Source of the DNA: Pseudomonas kermanshahensis
GTDB taxonomy: Bacteria; Pseudomonadota; Gammaproteobacteria; Pseudomonadales; Pseudomonadaceae
NCBI RefSeq assembly: GCF_014269205.2
Contig: NZ_JABWRY020000001.1
Location: 806,001 to 870,000 of the forward strand
DNA length: 64,000 nt
Reading direction: 5' to 3'
Shown: positions 8,179 through 17,633 of the stretch, in pieces
Position numbering within the stretch: position 1 is the first letter of the stretch
Layout: each line of letters starts with the position of its first letter
Made by a program: the position numbers and the translations under genes
Notes under the pieces: model-generated
Database searches by the model: none
What the model was told of the DNA's origin: nothing
What the model saw: the letters and a program-made list of their open reading frames with translations, nothing else

Positions 8179-10665
8179 TCAGAGGGCCGAAGTTTCCAGG
8201 GAGTCGTCGCGGTGCAAGGCGACTTGGCGGATCGACAAGCGTAACTCCGCCGACAACACGCGCTTGGCTACTGCTTCGGCCACCTCGGCGAGCTTGTCGT
8301 GGTAGCCCAGCTTGCCTTGCGCGTCTGCTTGCAGCACGCCTTGCTCGATCAACGTCTGGATGAAGTGGCGGAACAGGGTCTTGTCGAAGAATTCCGGGGC
8401 GTTGAGGCCATGCAGAATCGACAGGCGCTGGGCCATCATCACGCAGAGGTCTTCCAACGCTTCGGCACTCAAGGTGTGCTGGCCGCTGTTGAGCAACAGC
8501 GAAGTGGCCATGTAGAAGCGCTGCAAGGTCTGGGTGATATTGCGGGCCAGCAATGTCAGCAGTACGAACGGCCGAGAGCTCGGTGCCGGGCGCAGGTAGA
8601 CATCGTTTTCCTGGCGCAACAGCCCTTGCTCGACCAGTGCTGCCAGCCACTGGTCTATCACCTCCTCCAGTTGTTCCGGCGCCCAGCGCAGGAACAACTC
8701 GGTTTGCAGGTACGGGTACAGCGCCCGGACATACTGGCCAAGCAGTTCGCGGCTCATGCGTGAGCTGCTGAGGAAGAAGCTGGCCAACAAGGCCGGCAGG
8801 GCGAAGATGTGCAGGACGTTGTTGCGGTAATAGGTCATCAATACCGCATCGGCTTCATCCAGGTACAAGATGCGGCCCAAGGCGTCCTTCTGCTCGGACA
8901 GCAGCTTCATACCCTTCACATGCTCGATCAAGGCCAGGCCATCCCCCTCCGGTAAGGTGGTGTGGGGCGAATACGGCACTTTGCGCAACAGCGACAGATA
9001 CAGGTCCAGTACGCGGCTCAGGGCACGTTCGTCGAGGGCGTGGCGGCTGGTGGACAGCAGCGCCAAGGCCACCAGGTTGACCGGGTTGATCGCCGCGGCC
9101 TCGTTGAGGTGGCGCGCCACGGTGTCGCCCAGGCGTGAAGTGGCCTGGTTGAGCCAGGCCGGGCGGAACTGTGGGCCGTGGTCCTGTTCACGCCAGCCGG
9201 GTTGCTGCTCGTCGAGGAAGCCCGCCAGGCGGATCGGCTCGCCGAAGTTGACGTAGACCTGGCCAAAGCGCTGCTTCAGGGCACTGAAGACCTTGAAGAT
9301 GTCGAAGATCGACTCCTTCTTCTTGCTCGCGCCGCGCAGTTCGCCCAGGTAGGTGCGGCCTTCGAGCACGCGCTCATAGCCGATGTACACCGGCACGAAG
9401 ACGATGGGCGTGCGCGACGAGCGCAGGAAGCTGCGCAGGGTGATTGCCAGCATGCCGGTACGCGGTTGTAGCATGCGCCCGGTGCGCGAACGGCCGCCTT
9501 CGACGAAGTATTCCACCGGGAACCCTTTGCTGAACAACGTGTGCAGGTACTCGTTGAACACGGCGGTATAAAGCGGGTTGCCCTTGAAAGTGCGGCGCAT
9601 GAAGAACGCCCCGCCACGGCGCAGCAGGCTACCGACGACCGGCATGTTGAGGTTGATGCCAGCCGCCACGTGCGGCGGGGTGAGGCCGTTGCGGAACAAC
9701 AGGTACGACAGCAGCAGGTAGTCGATGTGGCTGCGGTGGCAGGGCACGTAGATCACTTCGTGGCCCGGGGCGATGCCTTGCACCTGCTCGATGTGGTTGA
9801 CCTTGATGCCGTCGTAGATCTTGTTCCAGAACCAGCTGAGCACCACTTCGAGGAAGCGGATCGCGGTGTAGGTGTAGTCCGAGGCGATCTCGTTGCCATA
9901 GCGCAGCGCCTGGGCTTCGGCCTTGGCCAGGGGGATGCCCTCGCGCTCGGCTTCGTCGCTGATGGCCTGGCGTACCTGTGGCGCATGCACCAGGCCCTTG
10001 ACCAGGTTGCGTCGGTGCGAGATGTCCGGGCCGATCACGGCTGTCTTGAGGTTACGGAAGTGCACGCGCATCAGGCGCTGGGCCATGCGCACGGTGCGCT
10101 CGTGGCCCTTGTTGTGCTGTACCAGTTCACGCAGGTGGATCGGTGCAGAGAACTGCACACGCGTCTTGCGCCCCAGGATCAGCACGGTCAGCAGCCGGCG
10201 CAGGCGCCCGGTGACCGCCCAGCTGTCGGCGAACAGCAACTTCCAGGGGCTGGACTCACTGGCGGGGCTTTGGCCCCAGAACACACTCACCGGAATGATC
10301 TGCGCGTCTTCCTCGGCGTGCTGGGTCACGGCCGCGACCAGGCGTTCGAGGGTGGGCGGGGCGCCGCTTTTGTCCTGGCGGCCCAGCCAGTCGGGGTCGG
10401 GCGTCAGGTAAAAGAACGCGGCCGGCTCGTGCAGGGTGCCCACGGCCACCGGCAGCACCGGGCGTGGCAGCCCTGCCTTGGTGCACTCGCGGTCGAGTAC
10501 TGCCAGGTCGGTCAGCGAGGGCGACGGCAGGGCATAGAACACCGGGCGGCTGCGGTCGAGCTTGAGCGTCAGCGACGACTGGTTGATGGTCTCGGAGCGC
10601 ACCCACAGGTACAACAGGCGACGCAGGGCGCCGAAGATCAGGCGGCGCAGGGGGGAACGGGTCAT
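8179..10665 (-). CDS. plsB: glycerol-3-phosphate 1-O-acyltransferase PlsB
   Basis: PlsB makes 1-acyl-glycerol-3-phosphate from glycerol-3-phosphate and acyl-CoA or acyl-ACP, the first step of phospholipid synthesis, at the inner membrane. The 828-aa product has all four acyltransferase blocks: HRSHID (310-315) with the catalytic His and Asp, GAFFMRRTF (352-360), [11 protein letters not shown] (387-397) and [11 protein letters not shown] (421-431). Length is near that of the E. coli enzyme (about 807). I chose ATG at 10665. A TTG at 10710 would extend it by 15 residues without a better ribosome-binding site. Two small envelope-protein genes follow on the same strand. Confidence 0.95.
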   Translation of the reverse strand: MTRSPLRRLIFGALRRLLYLWVRSETINQSSLTLKLDRSRPVFYALPSPSLTDLAVLDRECTKAGLPRPVLPVAVGTLHEPAAFFYLTPDPDWLGRQDKSGAPPTLERLVAAVTQHAEEDAQIIPVSVFWGQSPASESSPWKLLFADSWAVTGRLRRLLTVLILGRKTRVQFSAPIHLRELVQHNKGHERTVRMAQRLMRVHFRNLKTAVIGPDISHRRNLVKGLVHAPQVRQAISDEAEREGIPLAKAEAQALRYGNEIASDYTYTAIRFLEVVLSWFWNKIYDGIKVNHIEQVQGIAPGHEVIYVPCHRSHIDYLLLSYLLFRNGLTPPHVAAGINLNMPVVGSLLRRGGAFFMRRTFKGNPLYTAVFNEYLHTLFSKGFPVEYFVEGGRSRTGRMLQPRTGMLAITLRSFLRSSRTPIVFVPVYIGYERVLEGRTYLGELRGASKKKESIFDIFKVFSALKQRFGQVYVNFGEPIRLAGFLDEQQPGWREQDHGPQFRPAWLNQATSRLGDTVARHLNEAAAINPVNLVALALLSTSRHALDERALSRVLDLYLSLLRKVPYSPHTTLPEGDGLALIEHVKGMKLLSEQKDALGRILYLDEADAVLMTYYRNNVLHIFALPALLASFFLSSSRMSRELLGQYVRALYPYLQTELFLRWAPEQLEEVIDQWLAALVEQGLLRQENDVYLRPAPSSRPFVLLTLLARNITQTLQRFYMATSLLLNSGQHTLSAEALEDLCVMMAQRLSILHGLNAPEFFDKTLFRHFIQTLIEQGVLQADAQGKLGYHDKLAEVAEAVAKRVLSAELRLSIRQVALHRDDSLETSAL

Positions 10666-10789
10666 GAGGAGTGGGCCCTGGGAGTGATTTTCAGGTGAGT
10701 ATCCAGCCAATTAGTCTGCCGTATGTGCGTAAGTTCAGCAAAAACCGGCAAAAATCCGGACCGTCATCAATTTTTTTTAATCTGTGTCA

Positions 10790-10795
10790 TATACT
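10790..10795 (+). promoter_or_regulatory. candidate -10 box of the cold-shock-domain gene
   Basis: TATACT lies in the 232-base plsB/cold-shock intergenic region, after a T8 run (10771-10778). No good -35 is visible 17 bases upstream. If it is used, the mRNA has an untranslated leader of about 95 bases, as is usual for cold-shock genes. The rest of this intergenic stretch holds no recognisable gene. Confidence 0.4.
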
Positions 10796-10897
10796 CGGCC
10801 TGCCACTTGCAGGATATTTCGGCAAGCGGCGTCGGCACGCGGTGATGACTGCGGGCCTACAAGGCGATCTTCACAATAAAAATCCGGAGTAGTTCAG

Positions 10898-11107
10898 ATG
10901 TCGTCTCGTGAGACTGGGAATGTAAAGTGGTTCAACGATGCCAAGGGCTATGGCTTCATTCAGCGCGAAGGTGGTGCGGATGTGTTCGTCCATTATCGGG
11001 CGATCCGCGGTGAGGGGCATCGTACCCTGGTCGAAGGGCAACAGGTCGAGTACGCCTGCGTGCAGGGCCAGAAAGGCCTGCAAGCCGAGGACGTAGTAGG
11101 GCTCTGA
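10898..11107 (+). CDS. cold-shock domain protein (CspA family)
   Basis: This 69-aa single-domain nucleic-acid-binding protein is about the size of CspA (70 aa). Both RNA-binding motifs are present: RNP1 as KGYGFIQ and RNP2 as DVFVHYRAI, after the typical [15 protein letters not shown] opening. Such proteins melt RNA secondary structure. GGAG upstream at a good distance supports the start. Compared with CspA, the C-terminal half is diverged ([20 protein letters not shown]), so it may not be a main cold-induced paralogue. Confidence 0.92.
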   Translation: MSSRETGNVKWFNDAKGYGFIQREGGADVFVHYRAIRGEGHRTLVEGQQVEYACVQGQKGLQAEDVVGL

Positions 11108-11129
11108 GCCTCATGTGGTAAGCCTCAAG

Positions 11130-11152
11130 CTGCAAGTCCGTGTCACTTGCAG
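11130..11152. terminator. hairpin between convergent genes
   Basis: CTGCAAGT-7 bases-ACTTGCAG is a perfect 8-base stem between the stops of the cold-shock gene and the minus-strand hypothetical gene. It lacks a clear T-run on either side, so terminator function is only plausible. Confidence 0.4.
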
Positions 11153-11178
11153 CCTGATGCGATCAGTTTCCAGCGTAT

Positions 11179-11556
11179 TCAGCTGGTGCGCCAGGTGATT
11201 TCCTCTTCACCGTCGGCGCTGATGCGGATCCAGCGATCGGCATCTTCTTCACCGTCTTCCTCGACCCAGCCACCCGGTGCGCAGCGTACTTCGACGCCGA
11301 GCGCGGCATGCGCGGCGCGTGCACAGGCGACGTCATCAGCCCACGGCGTCTGGTCGCTTTCCAGGTAAAGGCTGTTCCATTTCCCTACAGCCTTGGGTAA
11401 CCAAGTGACTGGAATGTTACCGGCCTTGCATTTGAAGGTCTGGCCTTTTTGCTGCCATTCGCTGCACGGGCCGACAGCCTCGGCGAGCCAGGCGGCAATT
11501 TGCTTGTGGTCGACGTCGGCGTCCTTCAGGTAAATCTCGATATCAGGTTGGCGCAT
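11179..11556 (-). CDS. conserved hypothetical protein
   Basis: This 125-aa soluble, acidic protein has no signal peptide and I recognise no domain. It contains three Cys (EWQQKGQTFKCKAG region and the ACARAAHAALGVEVRC region) and a Trp-rich C-terminal half (GGWVEEDGEEDADRWIRIS). It lies directly downstream of rlmA (17 bases), so it is probably the last gene of a dapE-rlmA operon. The overall pattern, with an N-terminal alpha/beta part and a second short beta-rich part, suggests a small folded protein rather than a spurious frame. Confidence 0.7.
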   Translation of the reverse strand: MRQPDIEIYLKDADVDHKQIAAWLAEAVGPCSEWQQKGQTFKCKAGNIPVTWLPKAVGKWNSLYLESDQTPWADDVACARAAHAALGVEVRCAPGGWVEEDGEEDADRWIRISADGEEEITWRTS

Positions 11557-11573
11557 AAGGGCTCCGGGTGTGC

Positions 11574-12386
11574 TCAGTCTTGGCGCACGAAATAGTCATA
11601 ACGCATGGAAACCGTGACCTCGAACGGCTCGGCCTGGTCGATCACCAGTGCCCGTTTTTCGGCGCTGGCGCGCCAGCCGTGCGGGGTCATGGCCAGCAGG
11701 TCGGCACGTGCCTTGGGCGCAGCCAGGCTCAAGCGGAACTCAAGGGTTTCGCTGTGCGCATGGGCCATGCCGTCCGGCACCAGGGCCAGGTGCTTGTCGT
11801 CGGCGTACGGGCGCACTTCATCGTAGAGCACTTCACGCAGCTCCATCAGGTGGCCGCTGGTCGGGCCGACCCGCATCAGGCCACCGCCAGGGCTGAGCAG
11901 GCGCTTGGCTTCGGCCCAGTCCAGCGGGCTGAACACACTGGCGATGAACTGGCAGCTGGCGTCGGCCAGGGGCACGCGGGCCATGCTGGCGACCATCCAG
12001 GTGACCGACGGATCACGTCGGCAGGCGCGCTTGACCGCTTCGCGAGAAATGTCCAGGGCGTAGCCGTCGGCGTCGGGCAGGGCTTGGGCCAGCTGCGCGG
12101 TGTAATAGCCTTCACCGCAGCCGATGTCCAGCCACGCACCCGGCTGGCGCTCGGCAGCGAGTTCGGCCAGGCGACCGGCCACCGGGGCGTAGTGCCCGGC
12201 GTCGAGGAAGTCGCGACGGGCTTCGACCATGGCCTGGTTGTCACCCGGGTCGCGGCTGTTCTTGTGCTGCACCGGCAGCAGGTTCAGGTAACCCTGGCGG
12301 GCGCGGTCGAAGCGGTGGCCGGCAGGGCACACCACGCCATTGTCGAGCCGCGACAGGGCTGCCTGGCAGAGGGGGCAGGCCAACAT
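11574..12386 (-). CDS. rlmA: 23S rRNA (guanine-N1)-methyltransferase RlmA
   Basis: This 270-aa SAM-dependent enzyme methylates N1 of G745 (or G748 in other lineages) in 23S rRNA. The N-terminal zinc site is seen as CPLC (C4, C7) and CPAGH (C20, H24), followed by the HRFDRARQGYLNLL signature. The SAM motif is WLDIGCGEGYY (residues 85-95). Its ATG overlaps the dapE stop as ATGA (12384-12388), which suggests translational coupling. Which guanine is modified cannot be told from the sequence; the gammaproteobacterial enzyme acts on G745. Confidence 0.88.
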   Translation of the reverse strand: MLACPLCQAALSRLDNGVVCPAGHRFDRARQGYLNLLPVQHKNSRDPGDNQAMVEARRDFLDAGHYAPVAGRLAELAAERQPGAWLDIGCGEGYYTAQLAQALPDADGYALDISREAVKRACRRDPSVTWMVASMARVPLADASCQFIASVFSPLDWAEAKRLLSPGGGLMRVGPTSGHLMELREVLYDEVRPYADDKHLALVPDGMAHAHSETLEFRLSLAAPKARADLLAMTPHGWRASAEKRALVIDQAEPFEVTVSMRYDYFVRQD

Positions 12387-13537
12387 CAGGCGAGCAACCG
12401 GACCAGGGTCTGGTAGTAGATCTCGGTCAGCAGGTCGAGGTCGCTGGCCAGGATGCGCTCATCGACCTGGTGAATGGTGGCGTTGACCGGGCCGAGCTCG
12501 ACCACCTGGGTGCCCATGGTGGCGATGAACCGGCCATCGGAAGTACCGCCGCTGGTGGACGGCTGGGTATCCCGGTCGGTGACGGCCTTGATGCTGGCCG
12601 ACACCGCATCGAGCAATTCGCCCGGCTCGGTAAGGAAAGGCAGGCCGGACAGCGCCCAGTCGACGCTCCAGTCAAGCTGATGCTTGTCGAGGATTGCCGC
12701 CACCCGCTGCTGCAGGCCTTCGACCGTCGACTCGGTAGAGAAACGGAAGTTGAACAGCGCAGTCAGCTCGCCGGGTACCACGTTGGTGGCGCCAGTGCCG
12801 GAATTGAGGTTGGAGATCTGGAAGCTGGTTGGCGGGAAGAACGCGTTGCCTTCGTCCCAATGCTCGGCCGCCAGTTCTGCCAGGGCGGGGGCGGCGAGGT
12901 GGATCGGGTTGCGCGCCAGGTGCGGGTAGGCCACATGGCCTTGCTTGCCACGCACAGTCAATTTGGCGCCCAGCGAGCCGCGGCGGCCGTTCTTGACCAC
13001 GTCGCCGAGCAGGGTGGTGCTCGAAGGCTCACCGACGATGCACCAGTCCAGGCGCTCGTTGCGTGCTTTCAGGCGCTCGACCACGGCCTTGGTGCCGTGG
13101 TGGGCCGGGCCCTCTTCGTCGCTGGTGATCAGGAAAGCGACCTTGCCACGGTGGTCGGGGTAGTCGCGCACGAAGCGCTCGCTGGCCACCACCATCGACG
13201 CCAGGCTGCCTTTCATGTCGGCGGCGCCACGGCCGCAGAGCATGCCATCGGCATCGATCAGCGCTTCGAACGGCTCGTGCTGCCACTGCTGCACCGGGCC
13301 GGTCGGCACCACGTCGGTATGGCCGGCGAAGCACAGCACCGGGCCGTCCTGGTTGCCATGGCTGGCCCAGAAGTTGTCGACGTCTTCGATGCGCATGGGT
13401 TCGAGCTGGAAGCCCACGGCGCCCAGGCGATTCATCATTTGCGCCTGGCAGTCGGCATCGACGGGGGTGACCGAGGGGCGACGGATCAGGTCGCAGGCCA
13501 GTTGAAGGGTAGGCGAGAGCTCGGCAGGGGCCGTCAT
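12386..13537 (-). CDS. dapE: succinyl-diaminopimelate desuccinylase DapE
   Basis: DapE hydrolyses N-succinyl-LL-diaminopimelate to LL-diaminopimelate in lysine and peptidoglycan synthesis. The 383-aa M20-family metallopeptidase shows the metal ligands and catalytic residues in order: H73 and D75 (FAGHTDVVP), D107 (GRGAADMKG), E141-E142 (SDEEGP), with a late conserved His in [15 protein letters not shown] Shine-Dalgarno precedes the start. Its stop overlaps rlmA. dapD and dapC, the two preceding steps, are also in this window on the same strand but separated by other genes. Confidence 0.95.
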   Translation of the reverse strand: MTAPAELSPTLQLACDLIRRPSVTPVDADCQAQMMNRLGAVGFQLEPMRIEDVDNFWASHGNQDGPVLCFAGHTDVVPTGPVQQWQHEPFEALIDADGMLCGRGAADMKGSLASMVVASERFVRDYPDHRGKVAFLITSDEEGPAHHGTKAVVERLKARNERLDWCIVGEPSSTTLLGDVVKNGRRGSLGAKLTVRGKQGHVAYPHLARNPIHLAAPALAELAAEHWDEGNAFFPPTSFQISNLNSGTGATNVVPGELTALFNFRFSTESTVEGLQQRVAAILDKHQLDWSVDWALSGLPFLTEPGELLDAVSASIKAVTDRDTQPSTSGGTSDGRFIATMGTQVVELGPVNATIHQVDERILASDLDLLTEIYYQTLVRLLA

Positions 13538-13617
13538 GGGGAACTCCGGGGCAAGGCAAGGCGGAAAAACGAGGGGCGTTATCGTATATCAAACGAGGGT
13601 TGTCGGCACGGGGCAAT

Positions 13618-13636
13618 GGGGCCGCTGGGCGGCCCC
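13618..13636 (-). terminator. hairpin downstream of ndvB
   Basis: GGGGCCGC-tgg-GCGGCCCC is a perfect 8-base stem right after the ndvB stop on the minus strand. No T-run follows, so it may work as a mRNA 3'-end block rather than a classical intrinsic terminator. Confidence 0.4.
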
Positions 13637-13644
13637 GGCCTGTT

Positions 13645-16236
13645 TCAGGTGGCTTGTGCTTCGACGTTCTTCTCGGCAGGTTTTGGCAACGACGACAGCA
13701 ACGCCATCACCAATGCCGCCAGGTACGGCAACGACTGCACCAGCAGCATCGCCACCCAGAAGCGCATGTCCGAACTTGGCAGCCCTTGCACCAGATAGAT
13801 GCCCAGCGCCGCGCCCCACAACAGCAGCATGATGAACAGTTCTTCGCGCGCTTCGGAGAGGGCCACCAGCACACCATGGCTGTCGGCATTTTTGGGCGTG
13901 CGGAAGAACGGCATGCTGCTAGTGAAGAACCCATACAGCACCGCCTTGGCGATGGTGTGCGACAACGCCAGCCCCGCCAGCGCGGCGGCGAAGGCGTCCT
14001 TGAGGTTGACCCCGACCGCCCGGCGGTACAGGAAGATGATCTTGCCAACCTTGAAGAAGAACAGCGCCAGCGGGGGGATGGCGAAGATCATCAGCGGCGG
14101 GTCGACCCGGTGCGGCACGATGATCATCGCCGCCGACCACAGCAGTGCGCCGACGGTGAAGAAGATGTTCATGCCGTCGGCGATCCACGGCAGCCAGCCG
14201 GCCAGGAAGTGATAGCGCTGGCCGCGGGTCAGCTCGCTGCCCTTGCCGCGCAGCAGGGCGCCGGCATGGTGCTTGATGATCTGGATGGCGCCGTAGGCCC
14301 AGCGGAAGCGCTGCTTCTTGAAGTCGATGAAGGTGTCGGGCATCAGGCCCTTGCCGTAGCTGTTGTGGGCGTAGGCGGCCGACAGGCCTTTTTCGAACAC
14401 CCGCAGGCCCAGCTCGGCGTCCTCGCAGATGCACCATTCGGCCCAGCCCAGCTCTTCCAGGACTGAACGGCGGGTCATGGTCATGGTGCCGTGCTGGATG
14501 ATCGCGTCACGGTCGTTGCGGGTGACCATGCCGATGTGGAAGAAGCCCTTGTACTCGCTGTAGCACAGCTTCTTGAAGGCACTTTCGTGCTGGTCGCGGT
14601 AGTCCTGGGGCGACTGCACCACGGCGATTTTCGGGTCGGCGAAATGCGGCACCATGTGCTTGAGCCAGTTGCGGTCGACGCAGTAGTCGGAGTCGATCAC
14701 TGCGATCACTTCGGCATCTTTAGCGGTGTGCGGGAGCAGGTAATTGAGCGCGCCGCCCTTGAAACCGGCCAGGGGCGCGACATGGAAGAACTTGAAGCGC
14801 TCGCCAAGCTTCTCGCAGTGGGCCTTCAGGGGTTCCCACACGGCCGGGTCCTTGGTGTTGTTGTCGATCACCAGCACTTCGTAGTCGGGGTAGTCCAGCG
14901 CGGCCAGGGCATCGAGGGTCTGTTTGACCATTTCGGGAGGCTCGTTGTAGCAGGGGACGTGCACCGACACCTTGGGCCGGTAGGCGCTGTCGGCCTGCAC
15001 CGGCAGGAATTCGCGACGGCGCTTGTGTATCCATACCGCCTCGGCCAGTTCGTGGGCTTCTGTCAGCAACACGATGAACACGCCCAGCGCACCCAGCGCC
15101 AACAGCACGCCCACGGTGAGGCTGAACCAGGTGCTGTATTGCTGGCTGTAGTCGTAGGCAATCCATACCAGCACCGACCCACACAGGAAGGTGATGAAGG
15201 TCAGGAAGGTGCGGCCGCGCTGGCGCAGGGCAGAGCCGTCGATGAACAGCACCATCAGGGCAATCATCGCCAGCACCACCGAGGCGACCGCCAGGGCACG
15301 CCACTGCGGGATGGCGACTACCGGGCCATCGAAGTTGAACTTCTGCTGGCGCTCGGCGTTGAACACGCCCCAGTAAGCCCCCACCGAACCTTCGTCACTG
15401 GCTTTCCAGGGCTGGTCGTAGGCCTCGATCACAAAGTAGTTGTAACCGCGGCGGTTGAGCGTGTTCACCAGGGTGCGCAGGTAGATGGCCTGGTCAGCCT
15501 GGGTAGCATCGGCACCGCCGCGCATGCGGCCATTGCTCGGCCAGCCGACTTCCGAAAGCAGCAGCGGCTTGCGCGGGAACTGCTGCTTGAGGTCGCGGGC
15601 GCGGTCGAGCACGAACTCCACCGAGTCCTGCATCGGCACGAATTCCCAGTAAGGCAGGATGTGCGCGGCGATCAGGTCGACGTGCTTGGCCAGCTCCGGG
15701 TGTTCTTTCCAGATGTGCCACTGCTCACTGGTGGTGACCGGCACCTTGACCGCGGCGCGTACCCGGTCCAGGTACTGGATCAGTGCCTCGGGCGTGACTT
15801 CTTCGCGGAACAGCGCCTCGTTGCCGACCACCACCCGCACCACGCTGCGCGAGGTGTTGGCCAGTTCGATGGCGGTGGCGATTTCGCGCTCGTTGCGCTC
15901 AAGGTCCGGGCTTATCCAGATACCCAAGGTCACCCGCAGGCCGAATTCCTCGGCCAGGCGCGGGATATCTGCCTGGGTGCCCTCTACGGTATAGATGCGG
16001 ATGCTGTCGGTCAGCTTGCTCATCTGCTCCAGGTCTTGGCGCATCTCGTCGTCGCTGGGGTACTGGCCCTTTTGCGGGCTCTCGCCGAGGCGGAAGGGCG
16101 AGTACGAGAAACCAGAGATCTGCTCCGGCCAGGCAGGCGCGGAGACGGGGCGGTTGATCAGCGCCCAGAACCCGGTGAACAGCGCCGCGATGGCCAGGAC
16201 CACGACCAGGTTGAGGCCGAATTTGCGTGATGACAT
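13645..16236 (-). CDS. ndvB: NdvB-type beta-glucan synthase: GH17-like domain fused to GT2 glycosyltransferase
   Basis: This 863-aa membrane protein has an N-terminal anchor (residues 8-27). A GH17-like beta-1,3-glucanase/transglycosidase domain follows, with acid/base E140 (VVVGNEAL) and nucleophile E229 (LLLSEVGWPSNG). Next come membrane helices (about 313-395) and a GT2 domain with NEPPEMV, VIDSD (D515/D517), CEDAELG (E605/D606) and QRFRW (642-646), then C-terminal membrane helices. The architecture and size match NdvB of P. aeruginosa, which makes periplasmic cyclic beta-1,3-glucans linked to biofilm antibiotic tolerance. Both sets of catalytic residues are intact. It is monocistronic, placed between dapE and the divergent tcdA. 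Confidence 0.88.
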   Translation of the reverse strand: MSSRKFGLNLVVVLAIAALFTGFWALINRPVSAPAWPEQISGFSYSPFRLGESPQKGQYPSDDEMRQDLEQMSKLTDSIRIYTVEGTQADIPRLAEEFGLRVTLGIWISPDLERNEREIATAIELANTSRSVVRVVVGNEALFREEVTPEALIQYLDRVRAAVKVPVTTSEQWHIWKEHPELAKHVDLIAAHILPYWEFVPMQDSVEFVLDRARDLKQQFPRKPLLLSEVGWPSNGRMRGGADATQADQAIYLRTLVNTLNRRGYNYFVIEAYDQPWKASDEGSVGAYWGVFNAERQQKFNFDGPVVAIPQWRALAVASVVLAMIALMVLFIDGSALRQRGRTFLTFITFLCGSVLVWIAYDYSQQYSTWFSLTVGVLLALGALGVFIVLLTEAHELAEAVWIHKRRREFLPVQADSAYRPKVSVHVPCYNEPPEMVKQTLDALAALDYPDYEVLVIDNNTKDPAVWEPLKAHCEKLGERFKFFHVAPLAGFKGGALNYLLPHTAKDAEVIAVIDSDYCVDRNWLKHMVPHFADPKIAVVQSPQDYRDQHESAFKKLCYSEYKGFFHIGMVTRNDRDAIIQHGTMTMTRRSVLEELGWAEWCICEDAELGLRVFEKGLSAAYAHNSYGKGLMPDTFIDFKKQRFRWAYGAIQIIKHHAGALLRGKGSELTRGQRYHFLAGWLPWIADGMNIFFTVGALLWSAAMIIVPHRVDPPLMIFAIPPLALFFFKVGKIIFLYRRAVGVNLKDAFAAALAGLALSHTIAKAVLYGFFTSSMPFFRTPKNADSHGVLVALSEAREELFIMLLLWGAALGIYLVQGLPSSDMRFWVAMLLVQSLPYLAALVMALLSSLPKPAEKNVEAQAT

Positions 16237-16324
16237 TGTCGTCCAAGTCTGTCGAATTGAGTGAATATTAAAGCAGGATTGGCCGGCACTTTCCTAACCA
16301 TGGAGGCCAACGGCGCCATTGGCA

Positions 16325-16330
16325 TATAAT
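16325..16330 (+). promoter_or_regulatory. candidate -10 box of tcdA
   Basis: A perfect TATAAT lies 40 bases before the tcdA start codon in the ndvB-tcdA divergent region (133 bases). The -35 position carries no good match, so the strength is unclear. Confidence 0.5.
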
Positions 16331-16369
16331 GCGCGCCGTTTTTAGCGGTATGCGCTTCGGGGTAGCAAG

Positions 16370-17179
16370 ATGAGCACAGAAGATCCACGCTTTGCCGGCG
16401 TCGCCCGGTTGTATGGCGATGATGGCCTGCAACGGTTGAAACAGGCCCATGTGGCGATCGTCGGTATCGGCGGGGTCGGCTCGTGGGCGGCCGAGGCGTT
16501 GGCGCGAAGTGGCGTGGGCGAGATTACCCTGTTCGACCTCGACGATGTCTGTGTCAGCAATACCAACCGTCAGGCCCATGCCCTCGAAGGGCAAGTGGGG
16601 CGGCCCAAGGTCGAGGTCATGGCCGAGCGCCTGCGGGCGATCAACCCGGCGTGCACGGTGCACGCGGTAGCTGACTTCGTTACCCGCGAGACCATGGCTG
16701 AGTACATCACCGAAGGCCTCGACTTCGTCATCGACTGCATCGATAGCGTCATGGCCAAAGCCGCGCTGATTGCCTGGTGCAAGCGGCGCAAGATCGGCGT
16801 TGTGACCACCGGTGGCGCGGGGGGGCAGATCGACCCCACGCAAATCCAGGTCGGTGACCTCAACAAGACCTTCAACGACCCGCTGGCTTCACGGGTACGG
16901 TCCACCTTGCGTCGCGACTACAACTTCTCGCGCAATGTCAGCCGTAACTACGCCGTGCCGTGTGTGTTTTCCAGCGAACAGCTGCGCTACCCCAAGGGTG
17001 ATGGCAGTGTTTGCCTGCAGAAGAGTTTCGTCGGTGAAGGCGTGCGCCTGGACTGCTCGGGTGGTTTTGGCGCAGTGATGATGGTGACCGCGACCTTTGG
17101 CATGGTCGCGGCCAGCAAGGCCGTGGAAAAACTGGTGGCGGGTGCCAGGCGGCCTTCGGAGCGGGTCAAACCCGAGTAA
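16370..17179 (+). CDS. tcdA: tRNA threonylcarbamoyladenosine dehydratase TcdA (CsdL)
   Basis: TcdA is an E1-like enzyme that uses ATP to cyclise t6A37 of tRNA to ct6A. The 269-aa protein has the nucleotide-binding motif GIGGVGSWAAEALARSGVG and the following LFDLDDV acidic strand end, as in the ThiF/MoeB/UBA1 family. Later comes TGGAGGQIDPTQIQVGDL. In E. coli the sulfur donor pair CsdA-CsdE serves this enzyme; here csdE and csdA lie convergently just downstream, so the functional link is kept although they are not in one operon. A TATAAT box lies at 16325. Confidence 0.92.
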   Translation: MSTEDPRFAGVARLYGDDGLQRLKQAHVAIVGIGGVGSWAAEALARSGVGEITLFDLDDVCVSNTNRQAHALEGQVGRPKVEVMAERLRAINPACTVHAVADFVTRETMAEYITEGLDFVIDCIDSVMAKAALIAWCKRRKIGVVTTGGAGGQIDPTQIQVGDLNKTFNDPLASRVRSTLRRDYNFSRNVSRNYAVPCVFSSEQLRYPKGDGSVCLQKSFVGEGVRLDCSGGFGAVMMVTATFGMVAASKAVEKLVAGARRPSERVKPE

Positions 17180-17189
17180 CCTGTTCCTA

Positions 17190-17209
17190 TTCGCGGGCAA
17201 GCCCGCGAA
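17190..17209. terminator. short REP-like hairpin between tcdA and csdE
   Basis: TTCGCGGGC-aa-GCCCGCGAA is a perfect 9-base stem with a 2-base gap, located between two convergent stops. It matches the core of the REP arms found elsewhere in the window but is a single short unit. It probably ends transcription from either side or blocks exonucleases. Confidence 0.6.
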
Positions 17210-17222
17210 GAAGTCCCACTGT

Positions 17223-17633
17223 TCAGTGGCTGGAGGTGATTTCTGCCATCCGCAGCAACACCGCATGCAGGCCATTGCTGCGCGAGGGGGACAGTTGCCG
17301 TTCCAGGCCTAACTGGCTGAACCAGCCCGGCAAATCCAGCTCAGCCAGCTCGCTGCTGGCCAGGCCTTGCACCCGCACCAGCAGCAAGGCCAGCAACCCG
17401 CGCAACAACCGTGCATCGCTGCTGGCCTTGAATCGCCACTGGCCATCTTGCTGTTCAGCCACCAGCCACACCAGGCTTTCACAGCCATGCACACGGTTGT
17501 GCTCGCATTTGTCGGCATCACTCAGTGGCTCAAGACGATCACCCCACTGCATCAGCAGCCGCGCACGTTGCTCCCAGCCGCGGGCCTGCTCGAACTGTTC
17601 CAGCGCCTCGCGGGCAGCTGTCGGCAAACTCAT
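17223..17633 (-). CDS. csdE: cysteine desulfuration protein, SufE/CsdE family
   Basis: This 136-aa sulfur acceptor takes persulfide sulfur from the cysteine desulfurase CsdA. The acceptor Cys is C51 in the conserved VHGCES motif. Length is near E. coli CsdE (147) and SufE (138). Its start codon overlaps the csdA stop by ATGA, so the two are coupled, and its partner is the adjacent desulfurase. CsdE rather than SufE is preferred because of the csdA and tcdA neighbours and the absence of suf genes here. Confidence 0.88.
   Translation of the reverse strand: MSLPTAAREALEQFEQARGWEQRARLLMQWGDRLEPLSDADKCEHNRVHGCESLVWLVAEQQDGQWRFKASSDARLLRGLLALLLVRVQGLASSELAELDLPGWFSQLGLERQLSPSRSNGLHAVLLRMAEITSSH

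Noticed and set aside
8553..8771. Possible small genes inside plsB
   Set aside because: The plsB frame is continuous and conserved here; the small frames have no ribosome-binding sites.
14491..16230. Long plus-strand open frame across ndvB
   Set aside because: It lies opposite the GH17/GT2 coding frame with its intact active sites; no domain is visible in it.
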